Assembly (NCBI RefSeq): GCF_023757625.1
Contig: NZ_JALGBZ010000001.1
Location: 992,001 to 1,056,000 of the forward strand
DNA from: Halomonas sp. S3-1-1
GTDB taxonomy: Bacteria; Pseudomonadota; Gammaproteobacteria; Pseudomonadales; Halomonadaceae
DNA length: 64,000 nucleotides
Reading direction: 5' to 3'
Under the pieces are notes generated by a model. The model had not been told where the DNA came from, did not search any database, and saw only the letters and a program-made list of their open reading frames with translations. Positions 7,389 to 14,866 of this stretch are shown piece by piece (the stretch's first letter is position 1; each line of letters starts with the position of its first letter). A program made the translations under genes and the position numbers.

Positions 7389-7612
7389 TTACTCGAGCGT
7401 GAGGGTGAAATCGATCTGCTCGGCGGCACCGTCGCGGAAAAGGTGGCCTCCACGCGAGTGACGACCCAAAGGCCGTACTGGTGGCCCGTGCCCTCAAAAA
7501 GCAGTCAGGCGTTGCCCTGGTTGGCCATGTCGCGGATCTCGTTGAAGCTGAAGCGCCCGCCGGTGAACGACGGCAGTAGGGTGCCGAAAAGCGTGGTTCT
7601 TTTGGAGCAGGG
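7389..7612 (-). pseudogene. P2-like phage tail protein U remnant
   Basis: Upstream of the gpD relic on the reverse strand. It reads PSFTGGRFSFNEIRDMANQG, a TGA at 7505-7507, FEGTGHQYGLWVVTRVEATF, then after a one-base frameshift near 7438 RDGAAEQIDFTLTLE and TAA 7389-7391. The pattern of an '..G...GRW/LWVV.RVEE....F.DG..R.I.FTL.L' C-terminus is typical of phage GpU tail proteins. The N-terminal start is lost where the IS3 fragment begins. U followed by D is the natural gene order in P2-like phages (U-X-D), which supports the prophage origin. Confidence 0.75.
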
Positions 7613-7617
7613 AGGGG

Positions 7618-7821
7618 ACGGTGTCATTACGCTTTATCCAGCCGGGCAAACTTACTCAAAATGCCTTTGTGGAAAGCCTAAGCGGCAAGTTTCGAAACGA
7701 ATGTCTGAATCGTCAATGCTTCACGACGATAGTTGAGGCAAGAGCAGAGATAGCGGCGCGGCAAGACCATTACAATCATGTACGTTCCCACAATTCGCTC
7801 AATTATCTGCCGCCCGTTTAA
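7618..7821 (+). mobile_element. IS3-family transposase (OrfB) C-terminal fragment
   Basis: About 66 codons match the end of the IS3-family DDE integrase: SLRFIQPGKLTQNAFVESL, with the third catalytic Glu in FVES, then GKFRNECLN, ARQDHYNHVRSHNSLNYLPP and stop. The first two catalytic Asp residues, orfA and the left end are missing, so the element is dead. It abuts the phage gpU relic near 7612-7618, probably the point of insertion and later deletion. Confidence 0.85.
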
Positions 7822-7839
7822 TATGCTCTCCGGGCGGCA
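7808..7839 (+). terminator. Inverted repeat at the end of the IS3 fragment
   Basis: TGCCGCCCG (7808-7816) pairs perfectly with CGGGCGGCA (7831-7839) across a 14-nt loop that contains the transposase stop codon. No T-tract follows, so termination is only a possibility. It could also be a remnant of the insertion-sequence end. Confidence 0.35.
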
Positions 7840-7980
7840 TAGTGTGGAAAATCACATTGAGTCAGCGGTATTAATTCAAGGAAAATATCCGGTGATGATC
7901 GGCTAGGTCGCTGAAAAGAGTATTCAAGTTCTTGTCTAATCTTCTATGCTCGGTCTTCACCATACCATCAAGAGAACCCT

Positions 7981-8409
7981 ATGCCACGTCTTCATTCATT
8001 GGCTTTGTTAGCCCTTTTTCTGCCCTGCACGCTGTGGGCGCGGGACGATTTTCAATCCGGGTTGTGGCGAGTTGATATGACGACGTTCAACCTGCCGCGC
8101 GCTGAAGGTGATGCGCCGGTCTCTAGCGCAACCGAGACCTTGTGCCTGACGCCGGAGCAGGCGCAGAGCCCGCAGGGCATGGTACAAGCGATTTGGGGCC
8201 AGCTCTCCTGTGACGATGTCGAGATCGATTACCGCAACGGTGGTGCGAAGGTGTCGGTGGGCTGTGGTGCAAACGACAGCGCTATGCGCTCTGTCGATAC
8301 GCTGACGTTCGATAGCCCCTCCGCGGTCACCAGCGAGCTGAAAACCCATTCCCACGGCTACACCGCGCAAACGCTGAGCGAATACCGCTGGCTAGCAAGC
8401 GACTGCTAA
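7981..8409 (+). CDS. DUF3617-like exported protein
   Basis: A 142-residue protein with a cleavable signal peptide (residues 1-20, cleavage near LWA). The mature start FQSGLWRVDM and the motif ETLCLTPEQAQSP match the DUF3617 pattern '.PGLWE......CLTPE'. Four cysteines (in CLTPEQ, SCDDVE, GCGAND and the C-terminal DC) may form disulfides in the periplasm. Function is unknown for the family. It is the first intact chromosomal gene after the prophage relics and is followed at 60 bp by a lipoprotein gene on the same strand. Confidence 0.7.
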   Translation: MPRLHSLALLALFLPCTLWARDDFQSGLWRVDMTTFNLPRAEGDAPVSSATETLCLTPEQAQSPQGMVQAIWGQLSCDDVEIDYRNGGAKVSVGCGANDSAMRSVDTLTFDSPSAVTSELKTHSHGYTAQTLSEYRWLASDC

Positions 8410-8469
8410 TGACGCGCCGCCACCTTTAATGGTATAGCGTAGAGGTCGGGTTCGTTGAGAGGTGCGGGT

Positions 8470-9042
8470 ATGTTGAAAGCACGCGGTGGTATCGCGGCGG
8501 TGGCGGTGAGTCTTCTATGGCTTTCCGGCTGTAACGAACAGATGGATGAAGCGCCGCGGGTGGTCGAGGAAGTGCCCAGCGACGCGGTGGTCGAGAACGT
8601 TGCGAGCGAACCCGAGCGCGCGCTGATCGATGTCGAATTTTCGCTGCACGCCGGGTTGAGAAGCGATCGGCGTTTAACCGTCGAAGGTACGTCCAACCTG
8701 CCGGACGGCACGCGCGTTCAGGTGATCGTGGAGCGTGAAATCAGTAGCGTGCGCTGGCAGTCGCGCACGACGATCAGCGACGGCCAGTTCGCGGCCGGGC
8801 CGTTTGGCTCGGGAAGCGGGCTGCCGGACGGCGGGTACCTCGTACAGGTGCAGTCGAGCGAGGGCAGTGTTCAGCCTCAGGCCGTCCAAAACGTGATCGG
8901 TCGTGAAGGCGAGTACCTGTCAGGCGAGCTCGTTACCCAAACTCGCCACGGACTGGGGCAGGTAGCCACCTACTCACGGCGCTTCCTGGTGGGGAGTGAG
9001 CCAAGACGTACGCGTGACCAGGTGGACGTGATTGAAGAGTGA
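8470..9042 (+). CDS. Predicted lipoprotein of unknown function
   Basis: A 190-residue protein. ATG 8470 is chosen because GAGAGG lies just upstream and it gives a proper lipoprotein signal, with a hydrophobic stretch ending in lipobox LSGC (Cys21). The mature part has a short acidic linker, then a beta-rich region (DVEFSLHAGLRSDRRLTVEG, PDGTRVQVIVE, GGYLVQVQSSEG) that looks like one immunoglobulin-like or transthyretin-like beta domain. I do not recognise the family. Localisation to the outer membrane is inferred from the residue after Cys (Asn, not Asp). Confidence 0.68.
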   Translation: MLKARGGIAAVAVSLLWLSGCNEQMDEAPRVVEEVPSDAVVENVASEPERALIDVEFSLHAGLRSDRRLTVEGTSNLPDGTRVQVIVEREISSVRWQSRTTISDGQFAAGPFGSGSGLPDGGYLVQVQSSEGSVQPQAVQNVIGREGEYLSGELVTQTRHGLGQVATYSRRFLVGSEPRRTRDQVDVIEE

Positions 9043-9052
9043 ATAGGGTGCT

Positions 9053-9577
9053 TTAGGCAGGACACCAGTGAGCGATAACAACGGCGTGAATCTCTTCACC
9101 GCTCGGCGTTTTGGCAAAATGCACGAGCTGGAATTGATCGTCACGCTTGACCAGATAATGCCCGGCCTTGTGGAACACGTGCGTCGGGCCAAGCAACAGA
9201 AGATCGCCCGGGGAGGCGGGAGCGAAATCCGTTTTGGCACCGGGCGTGGTCATCACGCAGGGCGCTTTCCAGTCAATTTTAAGCGGCAGGTGAGCCGGCG
9301 GCGTGAGCATCGTCGCCTGCACTTGCTCCCAGGGAAGGGGGCCCTGGTGCGTCAGTGTCAGTAGCGGCGGCGCGCTGTCACCCTCGAGCAGCGTGGCCAG
9401 CGAACACTCCAGTGCGTCGGCCAGCGCCACCAGGCGTTCGTGGCCAATCTGCTTGATCGCCCCCGACTCCCAGTACGATATCGTTACATCCGACACGCCA
9501 ACTTTTCGGGCAAGGGCAGCTTTGTTTAGCTTCACCCGTTGCCTGAGCTGTTTAATACGTGATCCAAGCGATTCCAT
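9053..9577 (-). CDS. XRE-family transcriptional regulator with C-terminal sensor-like domain
   Basis: A 174-residue protein starting at ATG 9577; an in-frame TTG at 9601 is a less likely start. Residues 4-60 form a lambda-Cro/CI type helix-turn-helix (IKQLRQRVKLNKAALARKVG, VSDVTISYWESG, ALADALECSLATLL). The C-terminal half (FAPASPGDLLLLGPTHVF, HYLVKRDDQFQLVHF) resembles the fold order of S24/LexA-type domains, but I see no clear Ser-Lys catalytic pair. It is convergent with the lipoprotein gene, with 10 bp between the two stops, and divergent from gltX. A 12-bp perfect inverted repeat 75 bp upstream of its start could be an operator. Confidence 0.8.
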   Translation of the reverse strand: MESLGSRIKQLRQRVKLNKAALARKVGVSDVTISYWESGAIKQIGHERLVALADALECSLATLLEGDSAPPLLTLTHQGPLPWEQVQATMLTPPAHLPLKIDWKAPCVMTTPGAKTDFAPASPGDLLLLGPTHVFHKAGHYLVKRDDQFQLVHFAKTPSGEEIHAVVIAHWCPA

Positions 9578-9857
9578 TTTATTTTCCCATCGATGAGCCA
9601 AACAAACGCGTTTGATTTACTTCCATTGATGCCAATGGTCAGCCTGTTCCTGCTGATGCAACGAGCCGTTGCATCAGCACGGTCATGCATCATAGGCAGT
9701 GTGCCCAAAATAGCAAAGACCCTCCGAAAACAGCTGCTATATCCCTAGCAACTTTTGTTAGGACGTCAATCTGGCCAGGATGTTCCATCGATAGGCTGTT
9801 TGATGATCATTGAGCGCGTATAATGGCGCCCATGCTCGATGTTAAAAGGATATCTGA
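9578..9857. promoter_or_regulatory. Divergent intergenic region between the XRE regulator and gltX
   Basis: 280 bp. A TATAAT box at 9819-9824 sits 34 bp before the gltX start, and no good -35 element is visible. A perfect 12-bp inverted repeat, GCTGATGCAACG (9652-9663) with CGTTGCATCAGC (9667-9678) and a 3-nt spacer, lies upstream of the regulator gene. Confidence 0.55.
9652..9678. promoter_or_regulatory. 12-bp perfect inverted repeat, candidate operator
   Basis: GCTGATGCAACG, AGC, CGTTGCATCAGC. The near-contiguous palindrome lies in the gap between a helix-turn-helix regulator and gltX, which fits autoregulation. No T-tract follows, so a terminator is unlikely. Confidence 0.5.
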
Positions 9858-11336
9858 ATGACCGTACGCACGCGTATAGCGCCTTCTCCTACAGGAGACC
9901 CCCACGTCGGCACGGCGTATATCGCGCTGTTCAATCTGTGCTTTGCGAGAAAGCTCGGCGGCGAATTCATTTTGCGTATCGAGGACACTGACAGGGTGCG
10001 CTCGACGGCGGAATCCGAGCAGATGATTCTGGACTCGCTGCGCTGGCTGGGCATCGAGTGGGACGAAGGCCCGGACGTGGGCGGCCCGCACGGCCCGTAT
10101 CGGCAAAGCGAGCGCGGCGACATTTACGCCGAGCACGCCCAGAAGCTGCTCGACGCCGGTCACGCCTTCAAGTGCTACCGTACCAGCGAAGAGCTCGACG
10201 AGCTTCGCGAGGCGCGTAAGGAAGCCGGCCTGCAGCTGGCGCTCAAACCGGCGGACCTGGCGCTGGATGACGCCGAGCAGGCGCGCCGCGAAGCCGAGAA
10301 CTGGCCGTTTGTCGTGCGCATGAACGTACCCGTCGAGGGCGTGTGCGTGGTCGAGGATATGCTGCGCGGTCGCATCGAGGTCGACTGGGCCCAAGTGGAC
10401 GCGCAGATTCTGGTCAAGTCCGACGGCATGCCGACCTACCACATGGCCAACGTGGTGGATGATCACCTGATGGGGATCACTCACGTGCTGCGCGGCGAGG
10501 AGTGGATCAACTCCGCGCCCAAGCACAAGCTTCTTTATGAGTACTTCGGTTGGGAAATGCCGGCGCTTTGTCACATGCCGCTTTTGCGTAATCCGGACAA
10601 GTCGAAGCTGTCCAAGCGCAAGAACCCGACCTCGATCAACTACTACCGCCGCATGGGCTTTTTGCCTCAGGCCGTGACCAATTACCTGGGCCGTATGGGC
10701 TGGTCGATGCCCGACGAGCGCGAGAAGTTCAGCCTCCAGGAAATGATGGACGCCTTCGATATCCAGCGGGTATCGCTGGGCGGGCCGGTGTTCGATCTCG
10801 AAAAGCTCACCTGGCTCAACGGCGTCTATATCCGTGAAGACATGGACGATGACGCGCTGCTCAAGGCGTTGCGCGAATGGGCGTTCAACGAAGAGTACGT
10901 GCGCCAGATTCTGCCCCAGGTGCGTACCCGGGTGGAAACGCTCTCCCAAGTCGCGCCGCTGGCCGGCCACTTCTTCTCCGGGCTGCCCGCCATTACGGAA
11001 GCCGACTTCGAGAGCGTGAAGCTCGAGCGCGAAGAGCTGGTCAAGCTTCTACAGTTTCTGGTGTGGCGCTTCGAAACGGTGCCGGCCTGGAACAAGGAGG
11101 CGCTTCTGGCTGAAGTTCAGACGCTGGCCGGCGCCTTCGATCTCAAGATGAAGGCGTTTTTGGCACCGGTGTTCATCGCCATCACCGGCTCAAACGCGAG
11201 TACCTCGGTCATGGACGCCATGGCGATTCTGGGCTCTGACGTGACCCGTGCGCGGCTTCGCCACGCCATCGAAGTGCTCGGTGGGGTCTCCAAAAAGAAG
11301 GCGAAACGCTTCGAAAAAGAGTTTCGCGCGCTCTAG
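9858..11336 (+). CDS. gltX: Glutamyl-tRNA synthetase
   Basis: Class I aminoacyl-tRNA synthetase that charges tRNA-Glu with glutamate in the cytoplasm. The 492 residues are the normal length. The HIGH-equivalent motif is in [14 protein letters not shown] near the N-terminus, and the KMSKS-equivalent is [10 protein letters not shown] near residue 255. The anticodon-binding C-terminal domain ends in [14 protein letters not shown] 9858 is close behind an AAGGATA site. Its cognate tRNA-Glu gene lies 225 bp downstream, after tRNA-Ala. Confidence 0.97.
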   Translation: MTVRTRIAPSPTGDPHVGTAYIALFNLCFARKLGGEFILRIEDTDRVRSTAESEQMILDSLRWLGIEWDEGPDVGGPHGPYRQSERGDIYAEHAQKLLDAGHAFKCYRTSEELDELREARKEAGLQLALKPADLALDDAEQARREAENWPFVVRMNVPVEGVCVVEDMLRGRIEVDWAQVDAQILVKSDGMPTYHMANVVDDHLMGITHVLRGEEWINSAPKHKLLYEYFGWEMPALCHMPLLRNPDKSKLSKRKNPTSINYYRRMGFLPQAVTNYLGRMGWSMPDEREKFSLQEMMDAFDIQRVSLGGPVFDLEKLTWLNGVYIREDMDDDALLKALREWAFNEEYVRQILPQVRTRVETLSQVAPLAGHFFSGLPAITEADFESVKLEREELVKLLQFLVWRFETVPAWNKEALLAEVQTLAGAFDLKMKAFLAPVFIAITGSNASTSVMDAMAILGSDVTRARLRHAIEVLGGVSKKKAKRFEKEFRAL

Positions 11337-11464
11337 GCGCTCGCTTGCTAGCCACGGCCCGCCAAACGGGCGGGCCGTGCTCTAGGCCAAGCGTGAATTC
11401 GCCGCTTTTCTGGTTGACGAAGGCGAGGCTAATCAGTACTATACGCATCGTCTTCACGACACGT

Positions 11465-11540
11465 GGGGCCTTAGCTCAGCTGGGAGAGCGCGACACTGGC
11501 AGTGTCGAGGTCAGCGGTTCGATCCCGCTAGGCTCCACCA
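11465..11540 (+). tRNA. tRNA-Ala (anticodon GGC)
   Basis: A complete cloverleaf of 76 nt including CCA. The acceptor stem is GGGGCCT with AGGCTCC, the D arm GCTC...GAGC, and the anticodon stem CGACA with TGTCG around loop CTGGCAG, which gives anticodon GGC. The T arm is AGCGG-TTCGATC-CCGCT. A 20-bp spacer leads to tRNA-Glu, so the two are probably co-transcribed. Confidence 0.96.
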
Positions 11541-11560
11541 CCGCAAGTTTGTGATTACAC

Positions 11561-11636
11561 GTCCCATTCGTCTAGTGGTCCAGGACACCGCCCTTTCACG
11601 GCGGTAACAGGGGTTCGAACCCCCTATGGGACGCCA
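11561..11636 (+). tRNA. tRNA-Glu (anticodon UUC)
   Basis: A complete 76-nt cloverleaf including encoded GCCA. The acceptor stem is GTCCCAT with ATGGGAC and the anticodon stem CCGCC with GGCGG around loop CTTTCAC, which gives anticodon TTC. The T arm is AGGGG-TTCGAAC-CCCCT. It follows gltX, its own synthetase. Confidence 0.96.
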
Positions 11637-11946
11637 CGATCCTTCCTCCAGAAACACCATTTTTGACTTCTTTTTATATCGCACCCTTAACATGGGTTAG
11701 CGAGAATTTCTGTCGTTTGAACCCCGCGTTTTAAGCCATTTTTTGCCTTTTTGGGCTTGACTTGTCCACTTGATCTGTTCCGTAGGGCGGGTTGTGCACA
11801 AGAGCTGTCCAACTGCCCAAAAAATCAGCGATTTAAGATTATCTTAATTAAATCAATAACTTAGTTTAGATCAAAAAGTAACCAATTTAAAGAAAAGCCA
11901 CTGTTCATGGCGATTTCGGGACGTTTTATGATGGTTGTAAACAGGG

Positions 11947-11969
11947 TTATCCACAGATAGTGTGGAAAA
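11947..11969. promoter_or_regulatory. Pair of facing DnaA-box-like sites
   Basis: TTATCCACA (11947-11955) is the perfect DnaA-box consensus. After 5 bp comes TGTGGAAAA (11961-11969), the reverse complement of TTTTCCACA, which also fits TTWTNCACA. An AT-rich stretch lies ~50-120 bp to the left. No dnaA, dnaN, mnmG or parAB genes are nearby. Confidence 0.5.
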
Positions 11970-12259
11970 CGCGATTTCCTTGCCGTGTTGGAAAATTGTC
12001 AAGGCAAAAATGGTCGAAATCGCCAACTTTTTAGCGCTCCAAGAGGCGGCGATGTGCCGGGTTTTGGCTTGCGATGATCACTTATCGGGCGCGGGGTGTG
12101 AACGGCTTTGAAAAGCGCCTTAAGCCGTCAGCGAGCTTGTTTACAGCGTACTATCAGTGGCTATGGATCAGTGACTATATAGAAGCAGGGAAGGGCGCTG
12201 CGGCGCGCACAGCGTGACGCTCAAGGAGTGCGGGGTTACGCGCGTCTTTGTCCTGACGC

Positions 12260-12286
12260 AAAAAGGCCGCCCGGAGGCGGCCTTTT
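12260..12286. terminator. Bidirectional terminator downstream of gltA
   Basis: AAAAGGCCGCC (12261-12271), loop CGGA, GGCGGCCTTTT (12276-12286). The T-run serves the plus strand, and the A-run on the left serves gltA on the minus strand (its stop is at 12366). Confidence 0.85.
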
Positions 12287-12316
12287 GATTGTGCACGGTT
12301 CACTTGTGCACGATCC

Positions 12317-12361
12317 ACTCAAGAACAATCCATTCAAGAACGATCGATTCAAGAGCAGTGG
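12317..12361. repeat. Three imperfect 15-bp tandem repeats
   Basis: ACTCAAGAACAATCC, ATTCAAGAACGATCG and ATTCAAGAGCAGTGG lie head to tail in the 80-bp gltA 3' untranslated region, between the gltA stop and its terminator. Confidence 0.7.
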
Positions 12362-12365
12362 CGCG

Positions 12366-13652
12366 TTACTTTTTGGTGGGGTAGTCGCGCTTGTCGTGGC
12401 CGGTGTAAAGCTGGCGCGGACGGCCGATCTTGTAGCTCTCGCTGAGCATTTCGTTCCAGTGCGAGATCCAGCCGATGGTGCGTGACACGGCGAAGATCAC
12501 GGTGAACATATTGGTCGGGATGCCCATCGCCTTCAGGATGATGCCGGAGTAGAAGTCGACGTTCGGGTAGAGCTTGCGCTCGATGAAGTATTCATCTTCC
12601 AGCGCGATCTGCTCAAGGCGCTTGGCAATCTTGAGCTGCGGGTCGTCGGCCATGCCGAGCTCGGCCAATACTTCGTCGCAGCTCTCTTTCATTACCTTGG
12701 CGCGCGGGTCGAAGTTACGGTAGACGCGGTGGCCAAAGCCCATTAGCTTGAACGGGTCTTCCTTGTCTTTCGCCTTGTCGACGAAGCGCTGGATGTTCTC
12801 TTCCGAGTCGTCGCCGATCTCGTCGAGCATCGCCAGTACCGCTTCGTTGGCGCCGCCGTGAGCCGGGCCCCAAAGCGCTGCGATGCCGGCGCTGATGCAG
12901 GCAAACGGGTTGGCACCGGTCGAGCCTGCCAAACGCACCGTAGAGGTGGAGGCGTTCTGCTCGTGATCGGCGTGGAGCATGAAGATGCGGTCCATCGCCT
13001 TGGCGTAAACCGGGTTAATCTTGTACTCCTCGCACGGGTTGCTGAACATCATGTAGAGGAAGTTCTCTGCATAGCTCAGGTCGTTGCGCGGGTAGTTGAA
13101 CGGCTGGCCGACGTTGTACTTATGTGACATCGCGGCAAGCGTGGGCATCTTCGCGATCAGGCGGATGGCGCTGATTTCACGATCTTCCTGCTGGGTGATG
13201 TCCATATGGTCATGGTAGAACGCGGCAAGACCGCCTACGACGCCACACAAAATCGACATCGGGTGCGCGTCGCGGCGGAAACCCTTGAAGAAATTGTTGA
13301 TCTGATCGTGAACCATGGTGTGGTTACGAATGCGGGTTTCGAAATCCGCGTACTGCTCTTCAGTCGGCAGTTCGCCGAACAGCAGGGTATAGCAAACCTC
13401 TACGAAATTGGACTCTTTGGCTAGCTGGTCGATCGGGTAGCCGCGATGCAGCAGCATGCCCTGTCCGCCATCGATATAGGTGATCGCGGATTGGCAGGAA
13501 GAGGTGGACATGAAGCCAGGGTCGTAGGTAAACAGGCCTTCGCCACCCAGGCCACGGACGTCTACGACATCGGGGCCCAGCGTGCCGGAATAAATAGGTA
13601 GCTCGATCGGGTCAAGACCGTCTACCGTCAAGGTCGCTTTCCTGTCAGCCAT
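12366..13652 (-). CDS. gltA: Citrate synthase (type II)
   Basis: Condenses oxaloacetate and acetyl-CoA to citrate, the entry step of the TCA cycle. At 428 residues it is the length of the hexameric, NADH-sensitive Gram-negative type. The active-site segments [16 protein letters not shown] and [15 protein letters not shown] (catalytic histidines) are present, as is the N-terminal [20 protein letters not shown]. It is transcribed away from sdhCDAB; a good promoter (13728-13755) lies upstream and a hairpin terminator downstream. Confidence 0.98.
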   Translation of the reverse strand: MADRKATLTVDGLDPIELPIYSGTLGPDVVDVRGLGGEGLFTYDPGFMSTSSCQSAITYIDGGQGMLLHRGYPIDQLAKESNFVEVCYTLLFGELPTEEQYADFETRIRNHTMVHDQINNFFKGFRRDAHPMSILCGVVGGLAAFYHDHMDITQQEDREISAIRLIAKMPTLAAMSHKYNVGQPFNYPRNDLSYAENFLYMMFSNPCEEYKINPVYAKAMDRIFMLHADHEQNASTSTVRLAGSTGANPFACISAGIAALWGPAHGGANEAVLAMLDEIGDDSEENIQRFVDKAKDKEDPFKLMGFGHRVYRNFDPRAKVMKESCDEVLAELGMADDPQLKIAKRLEQIALEDEYFIERKLYPNVDFYSGIILKAMGIPTNMFTVIFAVSRTIGWISHWNEMLSESYKIGRPRQLYTGHDKRDYPTKK

Positions 13653-13727
13653 GAAGGCCTCCTTTCGAATTCGGTTTGGGACGTAAAGTCGTTGTTTCGC
13701 TTACCGCGCCGGCGAAAAGGCTCGCCT

Positions 13728-13755
13728 ACTATAGAAGCGTGCGACTTTTTGTCAA
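13728..13755 (-). promoter_or_regulatory. Sigma70-type promoter of gltA
   Basis: On the reverse strand TTGACA (13755-13750) is followed after 16 bp by TATAGT (13733-13728). It is a near-consensus promoter giving a leader of about 70 nt before the gltA ATG at 13652. Confidence 0.75.
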
Positions 13756-13984
13756 TTAGCCTTAATAGTCGCCGTAATTGTACAAAAGCTATTATCTGGT
13801 CGTGCTTTTGTCTAATTTTAAGAGGCTGGTGAAGAAATTATTCTTCAGACGTACTAGAATAAAGCGGTTAACAGGCTTATGAAGCTAGCGGTCTATCGAA
13901 TACTATAGTCATGCTGCAACGCAAAATCGACTCTACCTGGTGGCAATTTTTAGTAGTCACAGTCGAGTTAGACCTGCGTTCGGT

Positions 13985-14013
13985 TTGTAAGCCGGGGCGA
14001 AGGTTCTTATAAT
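13985..14013 (+). promoter_or_regulatory. Sigma70-type promoter of the sdh operon
   Basis: TTGTAA (13985-13990), 17 bp, TATAAT (14008-14013). The predicted start of transcription near 14020 leaves a leader of ~125 nt before the chosen sdhC start at 14145. Confidence 0.7.
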
Positions 14014-14144
14014 CCACCGCGCGCGACCGACCTCGAGTTAGTCGGATGCGACTTGGCAACGGCCGAGCCCCTTCCAGCAACCACTGCCCGCTCGGGGTTA
14101 GCCCGAACCTTCGCAGAGTGGGCCAAAAGAGTGTGTATAACGCC

Positions 14145-14522
14145 GTGAATAGCAAACGACCCGTAAACCTGGACCTTTCGACAATCCACTTTCCCCTGCC
14201 GGCGCTGACGTCGATCACACACCGTATTACGGGTGTCATCCTGTTCGTCGGCCTGATCTTTGCCTTCTGGGCACTGGGGGAATCCCTCTCTTCACCGGCC
14301 GGTTTCGATGCCGTGCGTGACGCGCTGGCCACCAACATTCTCGCCAAGTTCGTTGCCTGGGGTCTGCTGTCTGCGCTGGCCTTTCACTTCGTGGCGGGTA
14401 TCAAGCACCTGCTGATGGATGCCGATATCGGTGTCACCCTGGAAGGTAGCGTTCAAAAAGCGCAGATCACCGTTGTCGTCAGCGCAGTTCTCATCATCTT
14501 GGCAGGAGTTTGGGTATGGTAA
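14145..14522 (+). CDS. sdhC: Succinate dehydrogenase cytochrome b556 subunit
   Basis: Membrane anchor of complex II that binds haem b and ubiquinone together with SdhD. GTG 14145 gives 125 residues beginning VNSKRPVNLDLSTI, the usual SdhC N-terminus; the frame is open from 14046, but that would add a non-conserved 33-residue extension. Three transmembrane helices are visible. SITHRITGVILF and the haem-ligand region HFVAGIKHLLMD are present. It overlaps sdhD by 7 bp. Confidence 0.93.
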   Translation: MNSKRPVNLDLSTIHFPLPALTSITHRITGVILFVGLIFAFWALGESLSSPAGFDAVRDALATNILAKFVAWGLLSALAFHFVAGIKHLLMDADIGVTLEGSVQKAQITVVVSAVLIILAGVWVW

Positions 14523-14863
14523 CCAACATTACGAGTTTCGGTCGTAGCGGACTCTCCGACTGGCTCATGCAGCGCGTATCCGCCGTGATCCTTGCGCTTT
14601 ATACGCTGTTCATCGTGGGCTACCTGCTGTTCAACCCCGATCTCGACTATTACACCTGGAGCGGGCTTTTCAACCAGATCTGGATGCGGATCTTCTCGCT
14701 GTTGGCCTTCATTTCTATCGCCGCTCACGCCTGGATTGGCCTTTGGACAGTCACTACCGACTACCTCAAGTCCACTCGTCTGCGTGTCGGTGCCCAGGCG
14801 CTCATCATTCTGGCCATCTTCGTTTACCTGGTCTGGGGCATTCAAATTCTGTGGGGAGCTTAA
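14516..14863 (+). CDS. sdhD: Succinate dehydrogenase membrane anchor subunit
   Basis: Second membrane anchor of complex II. ATG 14516 lies inside the end of sdhC (7-bp overlap), and the protein begins MVTNITSFGRSGLSDWLMQR, typical for SdhD. The 115 residues contain three helices and the haem-ligand His in SIAAHAWIGLWTVTTDY. It is followed 3 bp later by sdhA. Confidence 0.94.
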   Translation: MVTNITSFGRSGLSDWLMQRVSAVILALYTLFIVGYLLFNPDLDYYTWSGLFNQIWMRIFSLLAFISIAAHAWIGLWTVTTDYLKSTRLRVGAQALIILAIFVYLVWGIQILWGA

Positions 14864-14866
14864 TCC

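Larger units (their letters stand above)
11637..12365. other. Long intergenic region with AT-rich tract, DnaA-box pair and terminator
   Basis: 729 bp without a convincing gene, between the tRNAs and the convergent gltA. It holds an AT-rich tract at about 11829-11900, two facing DnaA-box-like 9-mers (11947-11969), nested inverted-repeat segments at 11971-12026 (GCGATTT...AAATCGC, CCTTG...CAAGG), a bidirectional terminator (12260-12286) and a 15-bp tandem repeat (12317-12361). An unannotated small RNA ending at the terminator is possible but unproven. Confidence 0.6.
13653..14144. promoter_or_regulatory. Divergent gltA / sdhC control region
   Basis: About 490 bp between the two TCA transcription units. 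A gltA promoter (13728-13755) and an sdh promoter (13985-14013) can be read on opposite strands, separated by ~230 bp of AT-rich DNA, enough room for shared regulators. No specific operator is identified. Confidence 0.65.

Noticed and set aside
9807-10970. 387-codon open frame antisense to gltX
   Set aside because: His/Val-rich shadow typical of GC-rich DNA; gltX on the other strand is unambiguous.
11637-12259. Calling this gap the chromosomal origin oriC
   Set aside because: Only two good DnaA boxes, and none of the usual neighbours (dnaA, dnaN, mnmG, parAB). Kept as a finding, not a feature call.
14046-14144. Upstream start for sdhC at ATG 14046
   Set aside because: It would add 33 residues not found in SdhC proteins; the conserved N-terminus starts at GTG 14145.
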